Source of the DNA: CAVQBJ01 sp963819075
Lineage (GTDB): Bacteria > Actinomycetota > Thermoleophilia > Solirubrobacterales > Solirubrobacteraceae
Direction of reading: 5' to 3'
Assembly (NCBI GenBank): GCA_963819075.1
Contig: CAWFUP010000005.1
Coordinates: 186,001-250,000 of the forward strand
Length of the DNA: 64,000 nucleotides
Part shown: piece after piece, positions 37,206 to 45,521 of the stretch
Layout: each line of letters begins with the position of its first letter
How positions within the stretch are numbered: position 1 is the first letter of the stretch
The notes under the pieces: model-generated
What the model was told of the DNA's origin: nothing
The model's database searches: none
The model's input: only the letters and a program-made list of their open reading frames with translations
Position numbers and translations under genes: made by a program

Positions 37206-37911
37206 GATTGATCCCCCGGGTGGCGTGCCAACCGCTCGGCGGCGTGTTGCATGAGCTCCGGGGCGGCCGACAGATACCAATAGGTCGAGGCCGGGTTGAC
37301 GTGGCCGAGATAGGTCGCCAGCAGCGCCAGCCGGCGACCAGCATCGTCATCTGTTCGGTAGGCGTCGAGGACGGTCGCGACCGCGAAGCTGTGGCGGATG
37401 TCGTGAAGCCTGGGCTGGCGGGATGGTGATCGAGCCCCGATTCCGGCACGGTGTCTGAGCGTTGCGAAGGTGCGCTGGACATCCTTGGTGCTCAGCCGGG
37501 TGCCGACGATCGTGATCAGTAGCGCGGTCGTGCGATCTGCAGGCGGCGGCCGGTCTGCTCGTCGCAGGTAGCGCTGCACCGCTGCCACGGTGCTGGGGTG
37601 CAGCGCCAGCTCGCGTGACTTGCCGAACTTCGCGCCGCGAACCAGCAGGAACCCGTTGCGGGCATCGAAGTCGTCGCGGTCAAGTCCAACCACCTCGCCG
37701 AGCCGCATCCCCGTGACCGCGAGCAATCCGAGCAGCGTCTGCATCGTCGCGACGCGAAGCGGTGTGCGCAGCGTCCCGGCAGCGGCGATCAGGGCGTCGA
37801 TCTGTTCCGGGCTGTAGAGATATGGCGTCGCGCGATGCGACGCCCGTGGCAGCAGATCGATGGCGGGGATCTCGTTGACGGGATCGATCGAATGCATGTA
37901 GGAAGCGAACC

Positions 37912-39451
37912 GGGAGTGTCAGAGGATCTGTGTAGGGCGTGATCGAAAGGAAGCGTCATGCCTTCTATCCAAGACAAGAAGATCATTGATGATGTGTTTT
38001 CCCTTGATCGGGATGGCGGCGGCGAGCCGCTAGGCGAGTCGCCGCCCCCTCAGAGTCACCGCAAGCGTCAGCGCGGGCTACGGCAAGAGCTCGTTGATGA
38101 GGCGTTGGAGCGCGCCCGCGCGGGGTTGCCGATCGGCGAGTTGCCCGAGGATGTGCGTGAGCAGCTGACCGACGCGATGATGGATCAGCTGCTGGCCGGC
38201 CGGCGCGGCGAGGCCGAGATTCTGGGCCCGGGCGGCCTGTTGGGCGATCTGACGCGGCGGTTGGTCGAGCGCGCGATGGAAACCGAGCTGACCGAGCATC
38301 TGGGCTATGAGCCCGGGCAGGCCCCGCCGGGGGGCGCGGGCAACGCCCGCAACGGCGCGCCCCCCAAGACGCTTCTGACCGACCACGGGCCGGTGCGGAT
38401 CGCCGCACCCCGCGATCGTCAGGGCACGTTTGAGCCGCAGATCGTCAAGAAGAACCAGCGGCGCCTGGCCGGCCTGGACGAGAAGATCATCGCGCTGTAC
38501 GCCGGCGGGATGACCACGCGGGAGATCGAGACCTACATGGCCGACCTGTATGGGCCCGGCGTCGGGCGCGACACCGTCAGCCGCGTCACCGCCGCGGTCC
38601 TGGATGACGCCAAGGCCTGGCAGACCCGCCCGCTGGAGCAGATCTACCCGATCGTCTACCTCGACGCCCTGGTCATCAAGATCCGCGACGGCCAGGCCGT
38701 GCGGAACTTCTCCTGCTACCTGGCGATCGGCGTCAACTGCGAGGGCGAGCGCGACGTGCTGGGAATCTGGTTTCAGCGCACCGAGGGCGCGAAGTTCTGG
38801 CTTCAGGTCCTCACCGAGCTCAAACAGCGCGGCGTCGGCGACGTGCTGGTGTGCTGCGTGGACGGCCTCACGGGATTCCCGGAGGCGATCGAGGCTGTCT
38901 TCCCCCAGACGTGGGTGCAGACGTGCCTGGTCCATCAGGTCCGCTCGAGTCTTCGGTTCGTGCCCTACCGCGACAAGAAGAAGGTCGCCGCGGACCTCAA
39001 GCGGATCTATACCGCCGTGGACCGCGACCACGCCGAGACCGAGCTCGAGCGCTTCGCCGAGACCTGGGACGAGCGCTACCCGATGATCTCCGCCAGCTGG
39101 ATCGAGCACTGGGAACGCATCGTGCCATTCCTGGCCTTCCCGCCCGACCTGCGCCGCGTCGTCTACACCACCAACACGATCGAGGCGCTCAATCGCCAGA
39201 TCCGCAAGATCATCAAGACCCGCGGCAGCTTCCCCAACGAAGACTCGGCCCGCAAACTGCTCTACCTGGCAATCGACCGCGCGCAACGCAAATGGCGCCA
39301 CACCTACAACTGGAGCTCCGCCCTGGTCGCCTTCCGCATCCACTTCGGCGACCGGCTCCCCGACACCGCAATCTGACATTCACACCAATACACCACAAGC
39401 CCTCACTGATATAATCACCCTAAGCGCTTACACAGAAGATCTGACGCCCTC
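37912..39451 (+). mobile_element. IS256-family element
   Basis: A 1540-bp element, opposite in orientation to the RIT genes. Imperfect terminal repeats (17 of 23 matching) lie at 37912-37934 and 39429-39451, with GTCAGA and TCTGTGTA conserved in both. An exact 8-bp target duplication AGCGAACC is present at 37904-37911 and 39452-39459, as expected for IS256. It carries one intact transposase gene and is the youngest layer of the nest. Confidence 0.92.
37958..39376 (+). CDS. IS256-family (mutator-type) transposase
   Basis: A 472-residue transposase. DDE residues are in YLDALVIKIRDG, VCCVDGLTGFPEAI and the family signature TNTIEALNRQIRKIIKTRG followed by FPNEDSARKLLYLA. GTWFQ-type core GIWFQRTEGAKFW and LVHQVRSSLRFV are also typical. 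The N-terminal region contains GAGNARNGAPPKTLLT, the usual linker. It appears intact and the element has clean ends, so it may be active. Confidence 0.93.
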   Translation: MPSIQDKKIIDDVFSLDRDGGGEPLGESPPPQSHRKRQRGLRQELVDEALERARAGLPIGELPEDVREQLTDAMMDQLLAGRRGEAEILGPGGLLGDLTRRLVERAMETELTEHLGYEPGQAPPGGAGNARNGAPPKTLLTDHGPVRIAAPRDRQGTFEPQIVKKNQRRLAGLDEKIIALYAGGMTTREIETYMADLYGPGVGRDTVSRVTAAVLDDAKAWQTRPLEQIYPIVYLDALVIKIRDGQAVRNFSCYLAIGVNCEGERDVLGIWFQRTEGAKFWLQVLTELKQRGVGDVLVCCVDGLTGFPEAIEAVFPQTWVQTCLVHQVRSSLRFVPYRDKKKVAADLKRIYTAVDRDHAETELERFAETWDERYPMISASWIEHWERIVPFLAFPPDLRRVVYTTNTIEALNRQIRKIIKTRGSFPNEDSARKLLYLAIDRAQRKWRHTYNWSSALVAFRIHFGDRLPDTAI

Positions 39452-39669
39452 AGCGAACCCTCGGACGATCTGAAGCCGGCTCGCCCACCACGCTGCGCTT
39501 CCCGTCGGCAGCGTTGCCCAGGCCACAGCGGCATCGGTGCTCACGTGCCGCTCGCCGCGGTCATGGACGAAGTCCGCGAACCGCGGCAGCAGCGTCGCCT
39601 CGCGGTCGAGCTTGAAGCCCAGCGCGCGGCGCATCGCCAGGTAGTCGTCGACGGCTAGGTGCAGCGAGC

Positions 39670-40884
39670 TCATGCTCGTGCTCCTGGCCACGGCCTGGCG
39701 ATTTCTCGCAGCGCTTCGCGGTCGATCTTGGCGTAGATCGCTGTCGTGGACATGTGCTGATGGCGGAGCACCTGGCCGATCTCCGGCAACGAAGCGCCAG
39801 CGCGCAGCATCTGCGCCGCGACGGTATGGCGCAGGCGATGCGCGCCGACGGTCCCGAGGCCAGCCCTGCGGGCACCGGCGGCCACGACGCTGCTCACCGC
39901 GGTGCTCGTCAACGCGCCCTGAGGAGCTTTGACACGAACGAACAGCGCACGCTCCGCACGCTGCGTCCGTCGATCGTGCAGGTAGTCAGCGATCGCCTGG
40001 CCGACATCCGCAGGCAACGGAAGCCGCTCACGCCGGTCGCCCTTGCCGCGGACAACGATCTCGCCCGCACGCCAGTTCACATCGTCCAGCGAGAGCGCGG
40101 CGACCTCGCCGGCTCGCACGCCGAGCCGCAGCAGCGTCGTCAGGATCGCGAAGTCGCGGCGACCGGTCACCGTGCCCCGGTCACACGAGGCCAACAACGC
40201 CTGAACCTGGTCTGGCTCGAGCCCCTTCGGTAACCCGGCCAGCCGCCATCCCGCCACGGACGGCACTGCACCGGCCAACGGCCGTCCGATCACACCGGTG
40301 ACATGCAGATAGACCAGCAGCGAGCGCAACGCCGTCGTCGTCTGCTTGGCGGCACCACGCGACTGCGTCGGGCAAAGCCCAACGACGAACGCCATCACAT
40401 CCGCCGCACGAAGACCCTCCAGATCAACACGCCGCCCATCGAGCGATACCCGCCCCGCGAGGAACGGTCGGACCGCGTCGACATACACGCGCGAGGTGAC
40501 GACACTCAGACCCCGCTCGACCAACAGATACCGTCGGAAGTCCCCAAGCGCGACCTCGACCGGCCCGACGGGCACGAGCACCTCCCTCTCGGCGACGACG
40601 CCGAGACCCCGCAGATATCCCAACAACGGCCGCAACGCGTCGCTGGTCAAGTGATTCGAGTAGCCAGCCGCGCGGCGCGAGCCGACGAATGCCTCGACCG
40701 TGACCGCGTTCAGCGCCGCCGCCTGCCTGCCCTCAGCCGCCAACCAACGACTCACATGGGCCATCAACCGCAGCTGCTGCGCAGCCGGCTGCGACGCGTA
40801 CCCCTTCGCGACCAACTCTGTGGCAAACCCAGCGGCGAACGATTCAAGCGGACCGACAACCCTCACCCGCGACACATCGCTCAT
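39670..40884 (-). CDS. ritA: RIT tyrosine recombinase A
   Basis: A 404-residue tyrosine recombinase, first gene of the trio. Catalytic residues are in LLRLGVRAGEVAALSLDDV, GAHRLRHTVAAQML and VLRHQHMSTTAIYAKID, giving a complete R-HxxR-H-Y set. The N-terminal half holds the core-binding domain (RYLLVERGLSVVTSRVYVDA). GAGAGGAG lies 6 bp before ATG 40884, and the stop overlaps ritB by ATGA. RIT recombinases probably act together; none has been assigned a separate role from sequence alone. Confidence 0.9.
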   Translation of the reverse strand: MSDVSRVRVVGPLESFAAGFATELVAKGYASQPAAQQLRLMAHVSRWLAAEGRQAAALNAVTVEAFVGSRRAAGYSNHLTSDALRPLLGYLRGLGVVAEREVLVPVGPVEVALGDFRRYLLVERGLSVVTSRVYVDAVRPFLAGRVSLDGRRVDLEGLRAADVMAFVVGLCPTQSRGAAKQTTTALRSLLVYLHVTGVIGRPLAGAVPSVAGWRLAGLPKGLEPDQVQALLASCDRGTVTGRRDFAILTTLLRLGVRAGEVAALSLDDVNWRAGEIVVRGKGDRRERLPLPADVGQAIADYLHDRRTQRAERALFVRVKAPQGALTSTAVSSVVAAGARRAGLGTVGAHRLRHTVAAQMLRAGASLPEIGQVLRHQHMSTTAIYAKIDREALREIARPWPGARA

Positions 40885-40942
40885 CAGCGACTCCTCTCTC
40901 GATTACGCGAGAGACGAGCGTGCACCACGGTCAGCAGCGCCG

Positions 40943-41029
40943 GATTATGCCGACCTCAACCGGCCGATCCCCGCGCCCGCACCGCGATCCCAACCCCACA
41001 TCGGCATAACCCGAACGTCGGCATAGAAC
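40943..41029. repeat. RIT right inverted repeat (87 bp)
   Basis: Exact reverse complement of 36131-36217. Its inner edge is about 60 bp upstream of the ritA start, so it must also overlap or adjoin the promoter of the rit genes. The 23 bp between it and the element end hold an additional palindromic site. Confidence 0.88.
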
Positions 41030-41032
41030 CAC

Positions 41033-41052
41033 TTATGCCGACGTCGGCATAA
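41033..41052. repeat. 20-bp perfect palindrome at the right RIT end
   Basis: TTATGCCGACGTCGGCATAA is a perfect 20-bp palindrome made from two copies of the half-site found in the RIT repeats. It is present only at the right end, directly next to the CGTGTT duplication. It could be a recombinase core site or the trace of an earlier recombination. Sequence is seen; role is inferred. Confidence 0.7.
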
Positions 41053-41816
41053 CGTGTTGTAGTCCTCGCGCCAGTCCTCGATCACGACGCGCGCCTCGAG
41101 CAGGCAGGCGAACTCCTCAACGTCCAAGAGCTCGTCGCGGACGCGGGAGTGGAACGACTCGACGAACGGGTTCTGCCACGGCGAACCGGGATCGATGTAC
41201 ACGGTCCCGGTCTTCGAGAAGTGACACCAGTCCTTGAGCGCGTGGGCGGTCATCTCCGGGCCGTTGTCCATCCTCAGGTGCTCCGGAGCGCCACGCTCGG
41301 CGACGAGCCGCTCCAGCTCGCTCACCGTGCGGTCGGCGTCGACGCTGCGCTCGACCCGCATCACGAGCGCCTCGCGCGTGAACTCATCGACGATGTTCAT
41401 CAACTTCAACGCCCGACCATCGGCGGTCTGATCGAACTGAAAGTCGAACGCCCACACCTGGTTCGGCCGCTCGGCCCGCAACCGCTCAGCGGGTACCGTC
41501 GACTCGCCCAACCGCCGACGCTTGCGCTTGCGCTGCGGCACCCGCAGCCCCTCCTCGCGCCACAGGCGCTGCACCCGCTTGCGGTTCACCTCCCAGCCCT
41601 CCCCGCGCAGCCGGTGATGCGCACGACGATACCCCCACCGCGGCCGCTCCACTGAGATCTTGCGCAGATCCGCGCGCAACGCCGCGTCATCGTCGGCGCG
41701 CGTGGGCTCGTACCGCTCGGTCGAGCGATGCTGCCCCGTCACCCGGCATGCCCAGCGCTCGCTGACGCCGAGGCGGTCGCGAAGCATCGCGACCGCCTGA
41801 CGCCGGCGGGCTGGGC

Positions 41817-42095
41817 TCACCAGTTTCCCCGCGCAACCTCCTTCAACGCCCGGTTCTCGAGCGCCTGGTCGGCGACGATCGCCTTCAACGACCGGTTCTC
41901 ACGCTCGAGCTCCTTCAGGCGCTTCGCGTCATCGGCCTTCATCCCACCGTACTGCGCCCGCCAGCGATGAAACGTCTGCTCGCTGATCCCCAACTCCTTC
42001 GCGGCCTCCGCGATCGTCTTGCCCTCGCCGAGCATCCGCTCGGCCTCCCGCAACTTGCGGATGATCTGCTCCGGCGTGTGCCTGCGTCGCTTCAT
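41817..42095 (-). CDS. IS3-family transposase orfA
   Basis: A 92-residue protein: HTH motif HTPEQIIRKLREAERMLGEG, GKTIAEAAKELGISEQTFHRW, then a leucine-zipper-like region (RLKELERENRSLKAIVADQ). ATG 42095 is used; the upstream open frame lacks a clear start signal. It overlaps orfB by GTGA, consistent with coupled or frameshift production of the transposase. orfB is broken by the RIT, so the pair is not functional. Confidence 0.88.
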   Translation of the reverse strand: MKRRRHTPEQIIRKLREAERMLGEGKTIAEAAKELGISEQTFHRWRAQYGGMKADDAKRLKELERENRSLKAIVADQALENRALKEVARGNW

Positions 42096-42170
42096 CGTGG
42101 AGTTCCTTCCTCGCCCATAATCCAGGGCGCGAGAAACTCTCACAAGGGTCGGACCGATCCTCCAGGGTCA

Positions 42171-42684
42171 GGCCACGCGACGTCCCACACTGGCGTGTGC
42201 TTGGCGTCGGCAATTCTGGACATTGGGGACGGCCACGCTTACCGACACGCTCTCGCGCTGGCCAGGGGCCGCGCGACACAGCCTGGGTCGCGGATGCTGG
42301 GGGGTCTCGCGGGGCCGAGCCGACGTCTATCTCGCGCTCGGCGACAATCTGCTCCAGGCACCCGGAGGTGGCAGCCTTTCGGCCGCAGGCAGGTCATTGC
42401 CTCTCGCGAGCTCGAGAGCGCGCGTGAAGGTAGACGGACGATCCTGAGCAGCGCTGCGCCCACACCGATTGCGATCGTTGCCACGCGGCCGTCCGAGCAA
42501 CGCTTGAAGGCCTGCGGCCGGGACATGGGGGAACCCCACGCGACGCGCCTCGACCCGCCCACGCCCTCTCGGCGGGCGACGGTTGCGCCGCGTCCTTGCG
42601 GGGCTCGCCCGCCGCCCGCGTGCACGCCGGCCCCGTGCGGGTTTCCCCCCGCTCTCAGCCTTCGTCCAGGAATCGGAGCTACCC
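42171..42684. other. Gene-free stretch after the IS3 element
   Basis: About 510 bp between the tentative IS3 end and the next gene. Frames crossing it on either strand lack motifs and start signals. It may include sequence that once belonged to the gene truncated at 35454-35890, but no continuation of that cysteine-rich frame was found. Confidence 0.35.
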
Positions 42685-43572
42685 TTGCCAAACCAGACTG
42701 CCGGCCCCGTTCGCATCGCTGCGACGACGAGTTCCGCGCTGGACCGGATGATGATCGAACGAGACGAAGTTCTCTGCATTTGCGCCGACGGTGCCTGTGC
42801 CGAAGTGGTCGACGCCCTGGCGCTGCTAGGCGCGGCGGCTCGCTGCGTTCCGGATGCGGACGCCGCCCTCGCCATCGCCGAGGCGCAGAGGATACGCGTG
42901 GCGATTGACCTCACCGGCCGGTCGGGCGCGGATGTGCCACACGAATTCGACCTGACGATCGTCGAGGCAGCGGAAATCGCGAGCACGAGTGAGATCGCTC
43001 TCGCGGGCGTGTACGACAAGCCCATCGCGGACGCGGCACCCCGGCTCTCGCTGCCTCGATGGCCGGCGATCCACGGTGCGCGGCTGGTCGCCTCCGCGCG
43101 CGCCCTGAGGCCGCAGCGGGCTGTGCTGCAGGCCGCCGGCGTCGGGTTCGCGCCAATCGACGGGTCCGAGCACCGGGCCACGTTCGACGACGGGCTAGAC
43201 GAGGAAGTCACTCAGGAGATACGGGAGCTGACGGGAGTGCCGGTGACGTGGACGGGGGTCTCCCTGCACCCCGCCAGGATCGCCACGCTGCTGACCACCA
43301 CCCTTGAGTTCTCGGACGCCGTCGACCGTGCCGAGCTCGAGAGTCTGATCGTCGCCGACGTCTCTCATCAGCGCGTTGACGCCGACGCAGACCCCGCGCT
43401 CGAGGCCGCGCGCTCTCACTCAACGACGGTCTCCCGCGTCGTTCTCGACCCTTCGGATCCGCGGACGGCCGTCATCACGTCGGCCCAGCCCGCGCCGGGG
43501 CGGGCGCGGGCCCGCGAGATCGCCCGCCTCGCTCTGGCTGTGGTGGCGGCGGGGAGGAGGACGGACGGCTGA
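42685..43572 (+). CDS. Hypothetical protein upstream of asd
   Basis: About 295 residues from TTG 42685, which has AGGAATCGGAG upstream; the frame is open back to 42583 but that part is Arg/Pro-rich and unlikely to be coding. The C-terminal half contains GVPVTWTGVSLHPARIATLL, followed by LEFSDAVDRAELESLIV, which loosely recalls the dimerisation domain of semialdehyde dehydrogenases such as the one encoded downstream. The nucleotide-binding glycine motif of that family is absent. It could be a diverged paralogue or an unrelated protein. Confidence 0.5.
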   Translation: MPNQTAGPVRIAATTSSALDRMMIERDEVLCICADGACAEVVDALALLGAAARCVPDADAALAIAEAQRIRVAIDLTGRSGADVPHEFDLTIVEAAEIASTSEIALAGVYDKPIADAAPRLSLPRWPAIHGARLVASARALRPQRAVLQAAGVGFAPIDGSEHRATFDDGLDEEVTQEIRELTGVPVTWTGVSLHPARIATLLTTTLEFSDAVDRAELESLIVADVSHQRVDADADPALEAARSHSTTVSRVVLDPSDPRTAVITSAQPAPGRARAREIARLALAVVAAGRRTDG

Positions 43573-43928
43573 TGGCGAACCTACTCGTCGCTACCAAGAG
43601 CGGCGCGCCACATTGCACAGGCCTCTATGAACGTGTACGTTTACGGCTGGGTCAGCAGCAAAACCGCAACATCTCGCGAGCGCGGTGGTTTAGGCTTCCG
43701 CCGTCAGCGCCCGCGGTGGTGTTACCGGGTTGGAGGAGGCTATCCGCACGCATGACGCGCACCTGGATGAGACGCAACTGCTTTAGTACCGGGCCTGTGG
43801 TGACGATGGATCCCGGTGATGGGCCGCAGCGGGCCGCCTCCCGCGGGACGCGCTGTCGGCGATCTTTCGCGCTCGGAATTTTCAGCCCCTCCAGAACGTC
43901 AATCTCTTAGTCAGGATCAAAGTCGAGG
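43573..43928. other. Upstream region of asd
   Basis: About 355 bp. It contains one short frame (LEEAIRTHDAHLDETQLL, around 43727-43780) interrupted by stops, which looks like decayed coding sequence, and a possible short leader frame from ATG 43752. Neither is convincing. The promoter of asd must lie here; no riboswitch fold was recognised. Confidence 0.35.
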
Positions 43929-45011
43929 ATGGGTCATCCAATGCACGCATACAGGGTTGCCGTTGTCGGCGCGACAGGCGCAGTCGGAAGCACGGTGCTC
44001 GAGATCCTCGCCGAGCGCGACAACCTCCCGATCCGGGAACTCGTGCCGTTCGCCAGCGAACGCTCCGAGGGTACGCCCGTGAGCTTCGCGGGCGAACAGC
44101 TGGCCTGCCAGCGGCTGACCGAAGAGGCGGTCGAGGGCTTCGACCTGGTGTTCTCCTCCGCCGGCGGCGGCGTGAGCCGGGAATGGGCGCCGCGCTTCGA
44201 GCAGGCAGGCGCAATCGTCATCGACAAGAGCAGCTCCTGGCGGATGGAGCCCGGCGTGTCGCTGGTCGTCCCGGAGGTCAACCCGGGCGAGCTGTCGCGG
44301 CTGAAGCGCCGCATCATCTCCAGCCCGAACTGCTCGACGATGCAGCTCGTCGTCGCCCTGAACCCCATCCGCGAGGCAGCCGGTCTCACGGAGATTGTCG
44401 TGTCGACCTACCAGTCGGTCTCCGGGACTGGGCGCCAGGCGATCACCGAGCTTTGCGAGCAGACGCAGGCGGCGCTCAACCACAAGACGGTCACGCCGCA
44501 CGTGTACCCCCACCAGATCGCCTTCAACGTCGTGCCCCAGGTCGAGACCTTCCGAGCGGAGGACGAGGGCTACACCACCGAGGAGATCAAGATCATGCAG
44601 GAGACCCGCAAGATCTTCGGCATCACCGACGAGGCCGAATTGCCCATTACGGCCACGTGCGTGCGCGTTCCGGTGATCACCTGCCACTCCGAATCCGTGC
44701 GCATCGAGACGGCGGAGGAGCTCTCCGTCGAGGACTGCCGGGAACTTCTGCGCAGCGCGGAGGGCGTGACGCTCATGGACGCGCCACTTGAGCGCATCTA
44801 CCCGCTGGCGGTGGACGCCACCGGCAAGGATGACGTGTTCGTCGGGCGCATCAGGCGCGACCTCGGCAAGGCCAGGTGCCTCAACCTCTGGATCGTCGGC
44901 GACAATCTGCGCAAGGGCGCCGCGCTGAACGCGGTGCAGATCGCGGAGCGTCTCCACGGTGACGGGCTGCTGGGGACCGCCGGCCCGGTCGCGAGCGCCG
45001 CCGGCGTCTAA
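43929..45011 (+). CDS. asd: Aspartate-semialdehyde dehydrogenase
   Basis: A 360-residue enzyme that reduces aspartyl phosphate to aspartate semialdehyde, the branch point to lysine/diaminopimelate, threonine and methionine. The NADP motif is VAVVGATGAVGSTVLEIL, the catalytic Cys135 lies in SSPNCSTMQLV, and the substrate-binding Arg/His region is TCVRVPVITCHSESVRIE. YQSVSGTGRQA and GDNLRKGAALNA are also characteristic. ATG 43941 is an alternative start. Normally chromosomal core metabolism, here on the far side of the IS cluster. lysC is not beside it in this window. Confidence 0.95.
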   Translation: MGHPMHAYRVAVVGATGAVGSTVLEILAERDNLPIRELVPFASERSEGTPVSFAGEQLACQRLTEEAVEGFDLVFSSAGGGVSREWAPRFEQAGAIVIDKSSSWRMEPGVSLVVPEVNPGELSRLKRRIISSPNCSTMQLVVALNPIREAAGLTEIVVSTYQSVSGTGRQAITELCEQTQAALNHKTVTPHVYPHQIAFNVVPQVETFRAEDEGYTTEEIKIMQETRKIFGITDEAELPITATCVRVPVITCHSESVRIETAEELSVEDCRELLRSAEGVTLMDAPLERIYPLAVDATGKDDVFVGRIRRDLGKARCLNLWIVGDNLRKGAALNAVQIAERLHGDGLLGTAGPVASAAGV

Positions 45012-45258
45012 CTGGCGGGGCATCCGCTGTCCGATAGCGGGCGCCGGCGAGCTATGCGACTGCACCGACCTTGGCGACCCACCCTGCTCCTACCACCCCC
45101 GCTGCGCCGACTGCGTGGCACTCATGTACCTGGACCCCTCATCGGCGACCCTGAACCTCGACATAGCCGACTCGTCGCCGGCAACCCACCCCGCTGCGTC
45201 GACCACCGCGACATCTGACAAGTGAGCACCCCGGCGACCCTCTGGACACAGCTCGGTG

Positions 45259-45280
45259 GGCGGCCCCAGCAGGGGCCGCC
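45259..45280 (-). terminator. Strong hairpin, terminator-like
   Basis: GGCGGCCCC-AGCA-GGGGCCGCC forms a perfect 9-bp stem with a 4-nt loop. It lies 7 bp after the stop of a tiny leftward frame (45288-45365) and about 250 bp after asd. There is no T-run on either side, which is common for terminators in high-GC Actinobacteria. It could serve transcripts from either side. Confidence 0.55.
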
Positions 45281-45287
45281 GCGCTGT

Positions 45288-45365
45288 CTACCCGAGGACG
45301 TGCACGGCTGCGTCAGCGATGCTCGCCACCGCAGCCACTACCTCTAGGACGACGAGCCATTTCAT
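45288..45365 (-). CDS. Possible 25-residue hydrophobic peptide
   Basis: ATG 45365 opens a 25-codon frame starting MKWLVVLEVVAAVAS and ending HVLG, a single amphipathic or membrane helix. The stop is followed after 7 bp by a perfect terminator hairpin, which supports a real short transcript unit. A weak GACGGG precedes the ATG. Small membrane peptides are common in actinobacterial integrative elements. No homology can be claimed. Confidence 0.35.
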   Translation of the reverse strand: MKWLVVLEVVAAVASIADAAVHVLG

Positions 45366-45461
45366 GACCCGTCACGTCCTGTCTGGTCATGTGCTGTCGT
45401 GTCTGTTACCGTCGTACTCACAACGAGAGTCCTTCCTTACCGGGTTGGTTTTCGTTTGGTG

Positions 45462-45483
45462 AGGGCCGGTTCCAGCCGGCCCT
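45462..45483 (-). terminator. Hairpin, terminator-like
   Basis: AGGGCCGG-TTCCAG-CCGGCCCT forms a perfect 8-bp stem. It touches the end of a leftward open frame (45483-45914) and lies upstream of the rightward frame at 45522. The direction it serves is not certain; no T-run follows. Confidence 0.45.
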
Positions 45484-45521
45484 TACTGCTTAACCAGACG
45501 GTATCGGGCACCCTGGTTGTG

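Larger units (their letters stand above)
37202..39673 (-). pseudogene. ritB: RIT tyrosine recombinase B, split by IS256
   Basis: The 5' part (39673 down to 39452) encodes MSSLHLAVDDYLAMRRALGF to RLQIVRGFA; the 3' part (37903 down to 37202) resumes SYMHSIDPVNEIPAID and holds the catalytic domain (VTGMRLGEVVGL, HDIRHSFAVATV, TYLGHVNPASTYWYL). With the IS256 and one copy of its 8-bp duplication removed, the gene is in frame and would give 307 residues. ATG 39673 overlaps the ritA stop (ATGA). An ATG at 37897 could still start a fragment with the catalytic domain only. Confidence 0.88.
36134..41052 (-). mobile_element. Recombinase-in-trio (RIT) element, interrupted by IS256
   Basis: Three leftward tyrosine-recombinase genes in the order ritA, ritB, ritC, joined by 4-bp overlaps, lie between 87-bp perfect inverted repeats (36131-36217 and 40943-41029). 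This arrangement is that of RIT elements. A 6-bp direct repeat CGTGTT flanks it (36128-36133 and 41053-41058) within IS3 orfB. The right end has 23 extra bp including a 20-bp palindrome. ritB is split by an IS256 insertion, so the element is probably immobile now. Confidence 0.85.
36038..41820 (-). pseudogene. IS3-family transposase orfB, split by the RIT element
   Basis: The 5' part (41820 down to 41053) encodes an integrase-type transposase: MSPARRRQAVAMLRDRLGVS, DDE residues in AFDFQFDQT, RMDNGPEM and FVESFHSRVRDE, ending EDYNT. Beyond the RIT the 3' part (36127 down to 36038) resumes in frame as CRPHSSLGMRAPAVFAAE and stops. The joined gene would give 285 residues, normal for OrfB. The start GTG overlaps the orfA stop. 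The reading across the RIT junction shows the element entered after codon DYNT. Confidence 0.85.
35892..42170 (-). mobile_element. IS3-family element carrying a nested RIT and IS256
   Basis: Candidate ends begin with TGAC at both sides: TGACGCCCGGAAGG from 35892, and the complement of 42157-42170 reads TGACCCTGGAGGAT. Removing the nested RIT (with one copy of its 6-bp duplication) leaves about 1.35 kb, a normal IS3-family length, with orfA and orfB in the usual GTGA-overlapping order. No 3-bp target duplication could be confirmed at these ends, so the outer boundary is tentative. Confidence 0.55.

Noticed and set aside
43752..43787. Possible leader peptide upstream of asd
   Set aside because: An 11-codon frame with two Thr codons but no Lys or Met run, poor spacing from GGAGGAGG, and no visible alternative hairpins.
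44959..45225. Cysteine-containing frame overlapping the asd end (CDCTDLGDPPCSYHP)
   Set aside because: It starts inside asd in another frame, has no start signal of its own and no recognised motif; it could be a fragment but the support is too thin.
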